DNA of 64,000 nucleotides from Pseudonocardia endophytica (GCF_004339565.1 NZ_SMFZ01000001.1:3472001-3536000), one strand, 5' to 3'. Counted from the first letter of the stretch, positions 52,959 to 61,436 are shown. The notes: a model not told the origin generated them from the sequence alone. Numbers and translations are program-made.

Positions 52959-54023
52959 CTAGGCGTACACGGCGAGCGTCAGCATGGCCACCCATGCGAC
53001 GGCCAGAACCTGCAGCACGCGGTCGCCGAGCGCGATCTCCTCGGGCTCGCCCCCGGAGCCACGGTCCACGTCCACCGAGTAGCGCAGGACGGCGATCACG
53101 AACGGCACGATCGAGATGACCGACCACACCGAGTTGTGGTGCGTCTCGCGGATCTCGAACGCCCACAGGCTGTAGGTCATGATCATGACCGTGGCGGACA
53201 GCGACCAGATGTAGCGCAGGTAGCTGGCCGAGTAGCTCTCCAGCGACTTGCGGATCTTCGCGCCGGTCCGCTCGGCCAGCATCATCTCGGCGTAGCGCTT
53301 GCCGGCCACCATGAACAGCGAGCCGAAACCGGCCACCAGCAGGAACCACTGGGACAGCGCGATACCGGTCGCGACACCACCGGCGATCGCGCGCAGCAGG
53401 AAGCCGGACGCGACGATGCAGATGTCGATCACCGGCTGGTGCTTGAGCCACAGGCAGTACGCCAGCTGCACGGCCACGTACACGGCGAGGACGACGAGCA
53501 GGCGCCAGTCGGCGAGCAGCCCGAGCGCGATCGCGCCGGCGAACAGCACCGCGGCCACCACGTAGGCGAGCGTCACCGGGACGATCCCGGCCGCGATCGG
53601 GCGGCGGCACTTCGTCGGGTGCGCGCGGTCCGCCTCGACGTCGAGCGCGTCGTTGACCAGGTACACACCGGACGCGGCGAGCGAGAACGCGGCGAACGCG
53701 ATCAGGCAGTCCAGCCACACGCCGCCGCTGAAGATCCCGCCACCGACGAACGGAGCGGCGAACACCAGGACGTTCTTCACCCACTGCTTCGGGCGCATCG
53801 TCTTCAGCACGCCGCGCGCGGTCCGGGCCGGCGTCCTCCTCGGCGGCGACGCGTCGGCGGCGGCCGCGTCGTCGACCGTCTCCGCCTGGTCGGTGCCCGC
53901 CTGGTCGGCGAGACCCGCCGTCTCCACACCCTCCGTCTCGGGCGACTCCGCGGTCGGGGCCGCCTCCGTGGTCTCGGGCTTCGAGGTGTCCCCGACGCGC
54001 GAGGTCGAGTCGGTGCTGGTCAT
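52959..54023 (-). CDS. ubiA: Decaprenyl-phosphate phosphoribosyltransferase (UbiA family)
   Basis: This 354-residue membrane protein has the UbiA fold of Rv3806c, which transfers 5-phosphoribose from PRPP to decaprenyl phosphate. That is the first step to the arabinose donor of AftA and the Emb enzymes. MRPKQWVKNVLVFAAP, the first Asp-rich motif LVNDALDVEADRAHPTKCRRPIAAG, and LWLKHQPVIDICIVASGF are characteristic. The N-terminus carries a ~70-residue acidic, Glu/Thr/Ala-rich extension not present in the mycobacterial enzyme (~300 residues). ATG 54023 overlaps the PAP2 stop (ATGA). Confidence 0.92.
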   Translation of the reverse strand: MTSTDSTSRVGDTSKPETTEAAPTAESPETEGVETAGLADQAGTDQAETVDDAAAADASPPRRTPARTARGVLKTMRPKQWVKNVLVFAAPFVGGGIFSGGVWLDCLIAFAAFSLAASGVYLVNDALDVEADRAHPTKCRRPIAAGIVPVTLAYVVAAVLFAGAIALGLLADWRLLVVLAVYVAVQLAYCLWLKHQPVIDICIVASGFLLRAIAGGVATGIALSQWFLLVAGFGSLFMVAGKRYAEMMLAERTGAKIRKSLESYSASYLRYIWSLSATVMIMTYSLWAFEIRETHHNSVWSVISIVPFVIAVLRYSVDVDRGSGGEPEEIALGDRVLQVLAVAWVAMLTLAVYA

Positions 54024-54649
54024 GCGGTCGCCTTCCGGACGGAGAGGGGACGGTTCGTGGCCCGGCGTCGCAGCACGCGTCGGGCGACGGCGCCGACGGC
54101 GGCGCCCAGCGCGGTCCCGGTCGCGACGTCGCTCGGGTAGTGGACGCCGAGGACGAGCCGGGACAGTGCCATGAGCCCGACGACCGCGAGCGGCGTGCGC
54201 CGGCGGCCGAGCAGGCCCCCGTAGAGGACGGCAGCGGCCGTCGTGGACGTGGCGTGCGAGGACGGGAAGCTCAGCCGGCTGGGGGTGCCGACCAGGACGC
54301 GCACCGACGGGTGTTCCGGACGACGGCGCCGGACGACGCGCTTCACGCCGATCGACGCGCCGTGCGCGAACGCGACCGCGGCGGCCGACCCGAGCCACTC
54401 CCGGCGGCGCGGGCGGTCCAGCGCGGCGCCGGCCAGCCCGATCACCAGCCATCCCGCCGCGTGCTCGCCGAACAGCGACATCCCGCGCGCGGTGGCCACC
54501 ACGGCGTCGCCGGACCACCCGTCCCTCGCGACGGCGTCCTGCACGGCGGCGAGCAGCGCGACCTCGCCGGAGGCCGGGCCTGCGCCGGGGTCCGCCGGCG
54601 ACAGGTCGCCGGTCGGGGACGGACCGGAGCGGTCCAGGGTGTCGGCCAC
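54020..54649 (-). CDS. PAP2-family phosphatase (decaprenylphosphoryl-phosphoribose phosphatase candidate)
   Basis: This 209-residue membrane protein has the three PAP2 motifs: KRVVRRRRPEHP, LSFPSSHATSTTAA and SRLVLGVHYPSDVATG. As with Rv3807c next to Rv3806c in M. tuberculosis, it probably removes the 5-phosphate from decaprenylphosphoryl-phosphoribose. GTG 54649 has GGAGG upstream. It is the first gene of a three-gene operon with ubiA and the aminotransferase. Confidence 0.88.
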   Translation of the reverse strand: MADTLDRSGPSPTGDLSPADPGAGPASGEVALLAAVQDAVARDGWSGDAVVATARGMSLFGEHAAGWLVIGLAGAALDRPRRREWLGSAAAVAFAHGASIGVKRVVRRRRPEHPSVRVLVGTPSRLSFPSSHATSTTAAAVLYGGLLGRRRTPLAVVGLMALSRLVLGVHYPSDVATGTALGAAVGAVARRVLRRRATNRPLSVRKATA

Positions 54650-54745
54650 GTCGTGGGGTCCTCCGCTCGGGCGACCCCCGAGGGGCTCCCGGCTCGATGT
54701 TCCGCCCCGCCGATCCGTTCCGGGCGCAGGCGATGCCGACGCGTC

Positions 54746-54751
54746 ATGCTA
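54746..54751 (-). promoter_or_regulatory. Possible -10 element for the PAP2-ubiA operon
   Basis: TAGCAT on the minus strand lies about 97 bases before GTG 54649. It is the only TAnnnT that I see in this gap on that strand near a plausible position. Confidence 0.3.
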
Positions 54752-54767
54752 CGCGCGGGTGACCTCC

Positions 54768-54784
54768 GGCCCCGGATCGGGGCC
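54768..54784. terminator. Strong GC hairpin after the HAD phosphatase gene
   Basis: GGCCCCG and CGGGGCC form a perfect 7-bp stem around GAT. It lies 14 bases past the stop of the HAD gene on the minus strand and upstream of the PAP2 operon promoter, as a terminator should. Confidence 0.6.
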
Positions 54785-54797
54785 GCGCGTCACGCCA

Positions 54798-55652
54798 CTA
54801 GAACCAGCGTTCGAGGACCTCCGCGACGCCGTCCGACGAGTTCGGCGCGGTCACCTCGTCGGCCAGCGCCAGCAGGTCCGGGTGCGCGTTGCCCATCGCC
54901 ACCCCCCGGCCCGCCCAGCCCAGCATCTCCCGGTCGTTGGGCATGTCCCCGAACGCCACGACGTCGGAGCGCGCGATGCCCAGCCGGTCGGCCAGCCCGG
55001 ACAGCCCGGTGGCCTTCGTGACGCCCGGCGCGGACGCCTCGATCAGGCCGTTCGGGTGCGAGAACGTCAGGTCGGCGAGATCTCCGACGCGCGGCGCGAG
55101 CGCCCGCATCATCTGCTCGCTGGACAGCTCCGGCGAGCGGATCAGGAGCTTCGTGACCGGCCTGGCGAGCAGCTCGTCGCGGGTGGCCGGGCCGGCGTCC
55201 GACTCGCCCCACGCGTGCACGTAGCCGGGCTCGGCCAGGAACTCGTCGAACGTGCCGGTCGCGGCCGAGCCGACCCGCTCGATCCCCAGGCCGCAGCCGG
55301 GGAACAGCTCGGTGGCCGTCGCCGCGACCGTGTGCACGGCCTCCGGGGCGAGCGTGCGCGCGTCGAGCACCTCGTCGGCCACCGCGTCGTAGAGCACGGC
55401 GCCGTTCGCGCAGACGCACCAGTGCACGAGCCCGTCCGGCAGTTTCGCCGCGATCGGCGGGATCCAGCGCGGCGGTCGTCCGGTGACGAGCGCGAACGCC
55501 GTGCCGCCCGCCACCAGGCGCTCGATCACGGCCGCCGTGCGGGCGGAGATCTCGCTGTCGTCGCCGAGCAGCGTGCCGTCGACGTCGGTCGCGACGAGCC
55601 GGGGCGCGCCGACGGGACGCGCATCGGCGACGGACTCCTCGGGCGAGATCAC
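54798..55652 (-). CDS. HAD-superfamily phosphatase, Cof type
   Basis: This 284-residue protein has HAD motif I (LVATDVDGTLLGDD), motif II (FALVTGRPP), motif III Lys (RPVTKLLI and GVTKATGLSGL), and motif IV (VVAFGDMPNDREMLGWAG). A C2B cap of the Cof subfamily sits between. It dephosphorylates sugar phosphates or cofactors; the substrate is unknown. GTG 55652 is preferred to an in-frame GTG at 55661 because TAGGGT lies 7 bases upstream. It diverges from the GT1 gene. Confidence 0.9.
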   Translation of the reverse strand: MISPEESVADARPVGAPRLVATDVDGTLLGDDSEISARTAAVIERLVAGGTAFALVTGRPPRWIPPIAAKLPDGLVHWCVCANGAVLYDAVADEVLDARTLAPEAVHTVAATATELFPGCGLGIERVGSAATGTFDEFLAEPGYVHAWGESDAGPATRDELLARPVTKLLIRSPELSSEQMMRALAPRVGDLADLTFSHPNGLIEASAPGVTKATGLSGLADRLGIARSDVVAFGDMPNDREMLGWAGRGVAMGNAHPDLLALADEVTAPNSSDGVAEVLERWF

Positions 55653-55659
55653 GAATCCC

Positions 55660-55665
55660 ACCCTA
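55660..55665 (-). promoter_or_regulatory. -10 element of a probable leaderless promoter for the HAD gene
   Basis: On the minus strand TAGGGT, 7 bases, then GTG 55652. It faces away from the GT1 promoter 28 bases further on. Confidence 0.55.
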
Positions 55666-55693
55666 CGGGCGTGGCGAGGGCCCGCTTCGGAGT

Positions 55694-55699
55694 TACGCT
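55694..55699 (+). promoter_or_regulatory. -10 element of a probable leaderless promoter for the GT1 gene
   Basis: TACGCT, 6 bases, then GTG 55706. No ribosome-binding site is present. Confidence 0.55.
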
Positions 55700-55705
55700 C
55701 ACCAG

Positions 55706-56821
55706 GTGCGCGTCCTGGTGGTGTCCGCTCCCCTGCCGGGCCATCTGCTGCCGATGCTGCCGCTGGCCGACGCGCTGTGGAACTCCGGGCACGAGGTGCT
55801 CGTCGCCAGCGGCGGCGAGGCGCTCGCGGCGGGAACCGGGAACCTCCCCGCCATCGACGTGGCGCGCAACGTGCGGTTCGGCCGGATCGCGGCCACCGCG
55901 ATGGTGGCGCACCCGGTCACCGCGCGGGCCGAGCTGGCGGGCCGTGGCGGCGACCGCGGGGTCCGCTCGGTGTTCGGGCCGGTGAACGAGGAGCTGGCGG
56001 ACGCGCTGGTGACGGTCGTCGCGCAGTGGCGGCCCGACGTCGTCGTGCACGAGCCGTTGGCCGCGTCCGGCGCGCTCGCCGCCGCCCGGCACGACGTGCC
56101 CGTCGTCCTGCTGGAGAACAACCTGTTCCCCGGACGCGAGCTCGTCGACGCGACGCTCGGCGCCCGGACGATGCAGCGGGCGCTGTGGCGGCACGGCATG
56201 ACCGAGCTCCCGGACCCGGCCGTGACGCTGACGATCGCCCCGTCCAGCCTCGTCGGGCAGCGCGCCGGCCTGCCGATGCGGCCGGGCGCACCGGACCGGG
56301 AGCCGGACCCGGACGCGATCCCCGGCTGGCTGCGGGTGCCGTCCGAGCGTCCACGCGTGCTGGTCACCCGGACGACGGTGGCCGGCCCGGGGCGCGGTGA
56401 CCCGATGGCCGCCGCCGTGAAGGCGGCGGAGGGGCTGGACTGCGAGCTCGTGCTGGTCCGCCCGACGGCACGGATGATCCGGCGCATGCCAGCCGGTGTG
56501 CGCGGGGTGGGCTGGGTACCGCTGCCGGACGTGCTGCCCGGCTGCGCCGCCGTCGTGCACCACGGAGGCGCTGGCACGGTCCTGACCGCGCTGGGCGCCG
56601 GCATCCCGCAGCTCGCCGTACCCGGTGCGGGCGACCGGCGGCACAACGCCGAGCTGGTCGCCGCACGCGGCGCCGGCATCGCCGGACCGGTCACGCCGGA
56701 GGCACTGCACCGACTCGTGCACGACGGCGAGCTGGCCGCCACCGCACGCGCGGTCCGCTCCGAGATCGAGGCGATGCCACCACCGCAGGCGCGTGTGGAC
56801 GCGATCGCCGCGCTCGCCTGA
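55706..56821 (+). CDS. Family 1 (UGT/erythromycin-type) glycosyltransferase
   Basis: This 371-residue GT-B enzyme starts VRVLVVSAPLPGHLLPMLPLADAL. Its donor site includes VGWVPLPDVLPGCAAVVHHGGAGTVLTALGAGIPQLAVPG and GDRRHNA, the HHGGAGT motif of macrolide-type glycosyltransferases. It may glycosylate a small lipophilic acceptor or lipid. No secondary-metabolite genes lie nearby. The start is set by the promoter spacing. It converges on the small membrane gene at 56895. Confidence 0.87.
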   Translation: MRVLVVSAPLPGHLLPMLPLADALWNSGHEVLVASGGEALAAGTGNLPAIDVARNVRFGRIAATAMVAHPVTARAELAGRGGDRGVRSVFGPVNEELADALVTVVAQWRPDVVVHEPLAASGALAAARHDVPVVLLENNLFPGRELVDATLGARTMQRALWRHGMTELPDPAVTLTIAPSSLVGQRAGLPMRPGAPDREPDPDAIPGWLRVPSERPRVLVTRTTVAGPGRGDPMAAAVKAAEGLDCELVLVRPTARMIRRMPAGVRGVGWVPLPDVLPGCAAVVHHGGAGTVLTALGAGIPQLAVPGAGDRRHNAELVAARGAGIAGPVTPEALHRLVHDGELAATARAVRSEIEAMPPPQARVDAIAALA

Positions 56822-56894
56822 CCGGCGACGACCGTCACTGGTGGTGATAACCGTAGCCGCCCGGCGGCAGGTGCCCCACCGGCCTGGCCGCGTC

Positions 56895-57053
56895 CTAGGC
56901 CGCCGACCGGATCCCGCCCATGACCAGCGCCGACAGGATCGCTCCGACAACGATCGCGGGAACGATCCCGATATGGCGCTCGACGAAGTGGTCGATCGTC
57001 TTCAGTACCCCGACGACCACGATCACGATGCCGATTGCGAGCAGCAGGAACAC
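56895..57053 (-). CDS. Small two-helix membrane protein
   Basis: A 52-residue frame from GTG 57053 to TAG 56895 reads VFLLLAIGIVIVVVGVLKTI, then a short charged turn (DHFVERH), then a second hydrophobic stretch GIVPAIVVGAILSALVMGG. GAGGA lies 6 bases upstream of the GTG. It lies 21 bases after the stop of the gene at 57075 in the same direction, so the two are probably one operon. No family is recognised. Confidence 0.6.
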   Translation of the reverse strand: MFLLLAIGIVIVVVGVLKTIDHFVERHIGIVPAIVVGAILSALVMGGIRSAA

Positions 57054-57074
57054 CGCGTGTCCTCGTCCGCCGGC

Positions 57075-57731
57075 TCAGGCGGTCCAGGTGTAGGTCACGC
57101 GATCGCCCCCGCGGACGCCCTCGATGCCACCGATGGCGAACGCGTCCGTCCAGACGTCCAGGAAGCCGGTCGGTCGGCGGAAGGTGAACTGTTGTCCGTT
57201 GCCGAGCTGGTCGGCGTAGAGGCCGTTCTCCGCCTGCGTGCCAGGCCTCGCCTGCACGGTCCACTCACCCCCGGTCCCGTCGCGCAGACGGAACTCGCGG
57301 GAGTCCGCCACCTCGTCGCGCAGTCGGAACGCCGCGACGCCGGCCGGGATCGCCCCGCGCTCGATCGACCACGCCACGCGGTCACCGTGGTCGCTGACGA
57401 ATGTTCCCGTGTCCCGGGAGGCCCAGTCCGACGGGATGTCCTGGACGTACCGGGTCTGCGGCACGACAACCGCACCGCCCAGCGGGAATGCGGGCTGGGT
57501 CAGGAACACCCCGTCGCCCTTGTCGGCGTCGCTGATCAGAGCAGCTTCCCAGGTGGCGTGGAGCACCAGCGCGGCGACGACGATGCCGACGACCAGGTTG
57601 GACAGGCCGGCCGCCGACAGGAGGACCTTGACGGCCGTCGCGTCCCCCGATTTCAACGCACCGAGCAACTTCTGGGTCTCGGGCTCGTCGAGCTCGATCT
57701 TGAGGGTGCCGCCGTCCCACGTCACTTTCAT
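57075..57731 (-). CDS. Hypothetical single-pass membrane protein
   Basis: This 218-residue protein starts at ATG 57731 after a strong GGAGGAGGA site. Residues 1-42 are a small cytoplasmic part (VTWDGGTLKIELDEPETQKLL), residues ~43-62 a membrane helix (LSNLVVGIVVAALVLHATWE). The remaining ~150 residues are a beta-rich domain with repeated aromatic and Gly residues. No family is recognised. It lies between the LuxR regulator and the small membrane gene, all on the minus strand, suggesting a LuxR-controlled envelope protein (inference). Confidence 0.7.
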   Translation of the reverse strand: MKVTWDGGTLKIELDEPETQKLLGALKSGDATAVKVLLSAAGLSNLVVGIVVAALVLHATWEAALISDADKGDGVFLTQPAFPLGGAVVVPQTRYVQDIPSDWASRDTGTFVSDHGDRVAWSIERGAIPAGVAAFRLRDEVADSREFRLRDGTGGEWTVQARPGTQAENGLYADQLGNGQQFTFRRPTGFLDVWTDAFAIGGIEGVRGGDRVTYTWTA

Positions 57732-57781
57732 CGTTCCTCCTCCGCCGGGGCGCCGACGTCGTGAACGATCTCGGGGGACTG

Positions 57782-58615
57782 TCACGTCGGCCGGACGACG
57801 GTAGGCAGGTCGATTCCGGCGGTTCGATACCCAGATGTAGGTAGTGCCACGACGATGAGGCCGATCCGCTGCGCCTCGAGTACGGCCGACAGCCGATCGG
57901 AGACCCCCAGCGTGGCGTACGCCTTCTGGAGATGCTTGTGGACCGTGCCTTCGGCGATACCCAGCCGGCGCCCGGTGGCAGCGGCGGTGAGCCCCTCGGC
58001 CGCGAGGCACAGCACCGCCAGCTGGCGACCGGTCAGCGTCACGTCGCCCCGCGATCCTCCATCCGCGGACGTCACCGCCGGTCGGGCGGCCCGCAGGGCC
58101 GACGCCTGGCGCTCCAGCCCGACCAGCAGCCGCCGGACACGGGCGGCCCGCGTCATCTCCCCGTCGTCGAATGCGTCCGAGCGACCGATCACGAAGGCCG
58201 CCTGGGTGCCCGGTTCCACGCTCAGCGGCAGGGACAGATGGTGATCCACGCTCATCGACCGGTAGTAGGAGTCCATCCCCCGGGCCCGCCACGCCTCGTG
58301 GAAGCAGCTCGGCACGTCCGCGATCTGCACCGCGTCCGCCTCACCACGGGCGTCGAGGTACTGGACGATCGGGTGGATCCAGGTCGACTCGCGGGCCGCG
58401 ACGCCCGCGTTGTCGTAGTCGGCCGGCCCGCCCCAGAACTCCGGCGGCCACATGGTCATGCCGTCGCCGAACGATGTGTACGAGCAACCCACTCCGTCGA
58501 ACGCCGCGATGAGCTGCCGGGCGATCTGCTCGTGCGGCAGTGCTGTCAGCGGCTGTTCGAGCAGATGGGCACCGAAGTCCAGCCACTCGGCATCGAGGCG
58601 ACGGGCGCGGGTCAT
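57782..58615 (-). CDS. LuxR-family transcriptional regulator
   Basis: This 277-residue protein ends in a GerE/LuxR helix-turn-helix: LTGRQLAVLCLAAEGLTAAATGRRLGIAEGTVHKHLQKAYATLGVSDR. The N-terminal ~180 residues look like a GAF/autoinducer-type sensor domain with several aromatic residues (CSYTSFGDGMTMWPPEFWGG), but no clear ligand motif. ATG 58615 is used; three codons more are open upstream. It may regulate the membrane genes directly downstream. Confidence 0.85.
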   Translation of the reverse strand: MTRARRLDAEWLDFGAHLLEQPLTALPHEQIARQLIAAFDGVGCSYTSFGDGMTMWPPEFWGGPADYDNAGVAARESTWIHPIVQYLDARGEADAVQIADVPSCFHEAWRARGMDSYYRSMSVDHHLSLPLSVEPGTQAAFVIGRSDAFDDGEMTRAARVRRLLVGLERQASALRAARPAVTSADGGSRGDVTLTGRQLAVLCLAAEGLTAAATGRRLGIAEGTVHKHLQKAYATLGVSDRLSAVLEAQRIGLIVVALPTSGYRTAGIDLPTVVRPT

Positions 58616-58694
58616 GGAAAGCACTCGGGCCGGGAGAGTCGCTCGTTAGCGGTGTCCCCGTCGTCTCGGCCGGTCGACGTACCGGAACGGGGTC

Positions 58695-59150
58695 TCAGAC
58701 GACGGCGACCGCGACGATCAGGCCGAGCGCCAGGTGCGCTGCCGCGACGACGGTGGCCGCGGCCCGGCGCTCCTCGGCCTGGATCACCTCGCCGATGTCG
58801 ATCCCGGTCACCCACTCCAGGATCCGCACGGCCGCGACCTGGGCGATGATCCCGACCAGGCCGAAGATCAGCGACGAGATGATGCCCTCGAGCAGCGAGC
58901 CGGACGAGTTGTAGATCGCGACGACGATGATGAACGCCATCGAGAGCATCCCGGCGGCGGTGATCGTCACCGCGTTCGGCAGGCCCGCCCTGACCATCGC
59001 GGGCAGCTTGCCCGGTGTCGTCAGGTCGATGGCCCAGAACCCGAGCAGCATCAGCAGCACGCCGATCACGGCGTACAGCAGGATCGCGCCGACACCGCGG
59101 CCGACGAAGCCCCAGTAGGTCGAGTCGATGGCCTGTGCGAGGACGGTCAC
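58695..59150 (-). CDS. DUF350 membrane protein
   Basis: This 151-residue protein with four hydrophobic segments matches the DUF350 (YjfL) family. It reads FVGRGVGAILLYAVIGVLLMLLGFWAIDLTTPG, then NAVTITAAGMLSMAFIIVVAIYNSSG, FGLVGIIAQVAAVRILEWV, and a final hydrophobic helix. GTG 59150 has GGAGG upstream. It is the last of a three-gene run with a GSP-synthase-like enzyme and a YgiB/YjfM-like membrane protein, the same trio as yjfL-yjfM-yjfC in enterobacteria. Confidence 0.85.
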   Translation of the reverse strand: MTVLAQAIDSTYWGFVGRGVGAILLYAVIGVLLMLLGFWAIDLTTPGKLPAMVRAGLPNAVTITAAGMLSMAFIIVVAIYNSSGSLLEGIISSLIFGLVGIIAQVAAVRILEWVTGIDIGEVIQAEERRAAATVVAAAHLALGLIVAVAVV

Positions 59151-59236
59151 TGCGGGCCTCCAGGGGAGCGGTAAGCCGGAAAGGTCCGGTTTCGTCGGGG
59201 TGTGCGGGGGTGTCGGAGCGGGGTGGTCGGGAGCGC

Positions 59237-60400
59237 CTAGTCCGGGATGCGGTGCGGGACGAACGCGGCGCCGTCGTCGGTGATCAGCCCGGCGGTCTCG
59301 CGGATGCCGAGGCCTGCCGACGTGTCGCCGACGATCCACGCGCCGAGGGCCGGCCGGTAGCCGTCGAACTCGGGCAGCGGGTCGAACGCCTGGTAGACGA
59401 AGCCCTCCTCGCCGTAGACGCCTCCGGTCGAGGTCTCGTAGCCGGGCGCCACGATCTGGATGTTCGCGCCTTCCCGCCCGAGCAGCGGCTTGCGCACGTA
59501 CTCGGTGAGGAACCCGGGGTCACCCAGCGACGCGGGGAGCAGGTTGGGGTGCCCGGGGTACATCTCCCAGAGCACCGCGAGCAGCGCCTTGTTGGACAGC
59601 AGCGTCTTCCACAGCGGCTCCAGCCACAGCGTCTCCGGCAGGCTGCGCCCGACGTGCCTGCCGAAGTCGTCGCCGAGGATCCACTCCCACGGATAGAGCT
59701 TGAAGACACCGGCCATCGGGGCGTTCTCGAGGTCCACGAACCGGTCCAGCGCGGAGTCCCAGCCGATGTCCTCGATCGCCAGGCCGATCGTGTCCAGCCC
59801 CGCTTCGGCCGCCGTCTCCTGCAGGTAGCCGACCGTGATGTGGTCCTCGCCGGAGGAGTCCGCGCTCGACCACGTGAAGTGCACCTCGGCACTCGGCAGC
59901 GACGCCTTGATCTCGCCCCAGCGCTCGACGAGCTTCTCGTGCAGGGAGTTCCACTGGTCGTCGTCGCCGTGGGCGTCCTGCAGCCAGTTCCACTGCAGGA
60001 TCGACGCCTCGAGCAGCGACGTCGGGGTGTCCGCGTTGTACTCCATCAGCTTCGCCGGGCCGGACCCGTCGTAGCGCAGGTCGAAGCGGCCGTAGATGTG
60101 CGGGTCGTGGCGTTTCCAGGAGGCGGCGACGGCCTCCCAGCACCACTCCGGCAGCGCGAAGTCGCGGAACCGCTCGGTGGTCACGACGTGGTCGACGGCG
60201 TCCAGGCACATCGAGTGCAGGAGCTCGACGTCCGCCTCGAGCGCCAGTACCTCGTCCATGTCGAACACGTAGTGGACGGACTCGTCCCAGTACGGGCGCT
60301 CGCCGCCGCTGCCGTCGCGTCCGGGCGTGCCGAACACCAGCCCCTGCTCGGCGACGGATCGTTGCCACCCCTGGCGCGGGGTGCCCTGCTCGCGGCGCAC
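59237..60400 (-). CDS. Glutathionylspermidine synthase-like ATP-grasp protein
   Basis: This 387-residue protein matches the GSP_synth (YgiC/YjfC) family. It has YGRFDLRYDGSGPAKLMEYNADTPTSLLEAS near residue 100, FKLYPWEWILGDDFG, EPLWKTLLSNKALLAVLWEMYP and KPLLGREGANIQIV. These form the ATP-grasp site. It makes an amide bond between a peptide and an amine in well-studied relatives, but stand-alone members have unproven substrates. The amidase domain of bifunctional enzymes is absent. GTG 60400 is used. Neighbours are the DUF350 and YgiB-like genes. Confidence 0.9.
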   Translation of the reverse strand: MRREQGTPRQGWQRSVAEQGLVFGTPGRDGSGGERPYWDESVHYVFDMDEVLALEADVELLHSMCLDAVDHVVTTERFRDFALPEWCWEAVAASWKRHDPHIYGRFDLRYDGSGPAKLMEYNADTPTSLLEASILQWNWLQDAHGDDDQWNSLHEKLVERWGEIKASLPSAEVHFTWSSADSSGEDHITVGYLQETAAEAGLDTIGLAIEDIGWDSALDRFVDLENAPMAGVFKLYPWEWILGDDFGRHVGRSLPETLWLEPLWKTLLSNKALLAVLWEMYPGHPNLLPASLGDPGFLTEYVRKPLLGREGANIQIVAPGYETSTGGVYGEEGFVYQAFDPLPEFDGYRPALGAWIVGDTSAGLGIRETAGLITDDGAAFVPHRIPD

Positions 60401-60410
60401 GGCCCTCTCC

Positions 60411-61259
60411 TCAGCTCCCGCTCGACGAACCGCTGCTGCCGCTGCTGCCCGACGACGACCCGCTGCTGCCGCCCTTCGAGCCGCCGCTGGAGACCCCGAG
60501 CCCGCCGCGCGAGATCGTGCCGCCGCTGGAGACCTTGCCGCTGCTGCCGGACGTGCCGCTCCGCACGGACGTGCCGTCCCGCGGCACCGTCGTCGTCCCG
60601 CCGGTCGCGACCTGACCGAGACCGCCGCTGCCGCCGTAGTTGTAGTGGTACTGCCGCCCGCCCCCGCCCAGGAAGATCGGGAAGAAGCCGACCCCGCCGC
60701 CGTAGTTGTTGTTCTGGGCGACCGGCTGCTGGCAGTTGTCGTCGGAGACGACGACGCCGGTCTGGTCGTCCACGCAGCGCGCCTCGACCTCGTCGTCGTC
60801 CGACGAGGCGGCGTAGATCGCCGCGATCAGCGCGACGACACCGACGGTCGCCCCGGTGCCGATCAGGATCCGCTTGTTCTTCTTCGAGCGGGCTTCCTTG
60901 ACCCGGACGGCCTCACGGTCCGCCTCGATCTTCTGCCGGTCCGACTCGATCTTCTTCTCGCGCGCCCTGCGCTCGGCCAGCGTGGGCTCGCGCGGTGCGG
61001 TGTTCTCGTCCTGCTGCCGGATCCGGCCACGCGTCGGCGTCGTCGGTGTCGACTCGGCGGCCGACGTCGGGATCGGGCCCGTCGTCGGCTCGTCCGGTCC
61101 TGCGGCGCTCTGCGCCCGCGTCGGCTGCTCGCTCGCGCCCGCCCCCGCGGCACCGGCGTGCTCGACGCGCCCGGTCGGCTCCTCGGACCCGTGCGAGGAC
61201 GCCGCCCCGCTGTTCTGCGGGTCGTCCTGGTCCCCCGAGTGTCGGCCGTCGTCGGTCAT
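60411..61259 (-). CDS. YgiB/YjfM-like membrane protein with Gly/Ser-rich tail
   Basis: This 282-residue protein has a disordered acidic start, a charged stretch at ~85-110 (RRAREKKIESDRQKIEADRE) and a membrane helix around 125-147 (ILIGTGATVGVVALIAAIYAA). An extracytoplasmic part with RCVDDQTGVVVSDDNCQ follows, then Gly/Tyr-rich YHYNYGG and a long Ser/Gly tail. The Cys pair and Gly/Tyr/Ser composition resemble DUF1190 (YgiB/YjfM), which sits beside GSP-synthase-like genes in enterobacteria. Start ATG 61259. It heads the three-gene run. Bases 61260-61436 hold no other gene. Confidence 0.65.
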   Translation of the reverse strand: MTDDGRHSGDQDDPQNSGAASSHGSEEPTGRVEHAGAAGAGASEQPTRAQSAAGPDEPTTGPIPTSAAESTPTTPTRGRIRQQDENTAPREPTLAERRAREKKIESDRQKIEADREAVRVKEARSKKNKRILIGTGATVGVVALIAAIYAASSDDDEVEARCVDDQTGVVVSDDNCQQPVAQNNNYGGGVGFFPIFLGGGGRQYHYNYGGSGGLGQVATGGTTTVPRDGTSVRSGTSGSSGKVSSGGTISRGGLGVSSGGSKGGSSGSSSGSSGSSGSSSGS

Positions 61260-61436
61260 GGCTCACCCCCGAGTTGAACCGTACCGGGTCGCGCCCGGCC
61301 GACCAGCACCTGAGGTGGGACGAACGGTCTCCGTTTCGCAACGGACGAGGCCGGTGCGGACGCTCGCAGCACGGTGACGACCGACCGTCGCGACGCGACA
61401 CGCCCGGGCTGGGTGAACGCCGAGCGGGACGGCATC

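Noticed and set aside
60411-60600. Serine/glycine codon repetition resembling a tandem repeat array
   Set aside because: It is low-complexity coding sequence for the Ser/Gly-rich tail; spacing is irregular and there are no distinct spacers, so it is not a CRISPR or satellite array.
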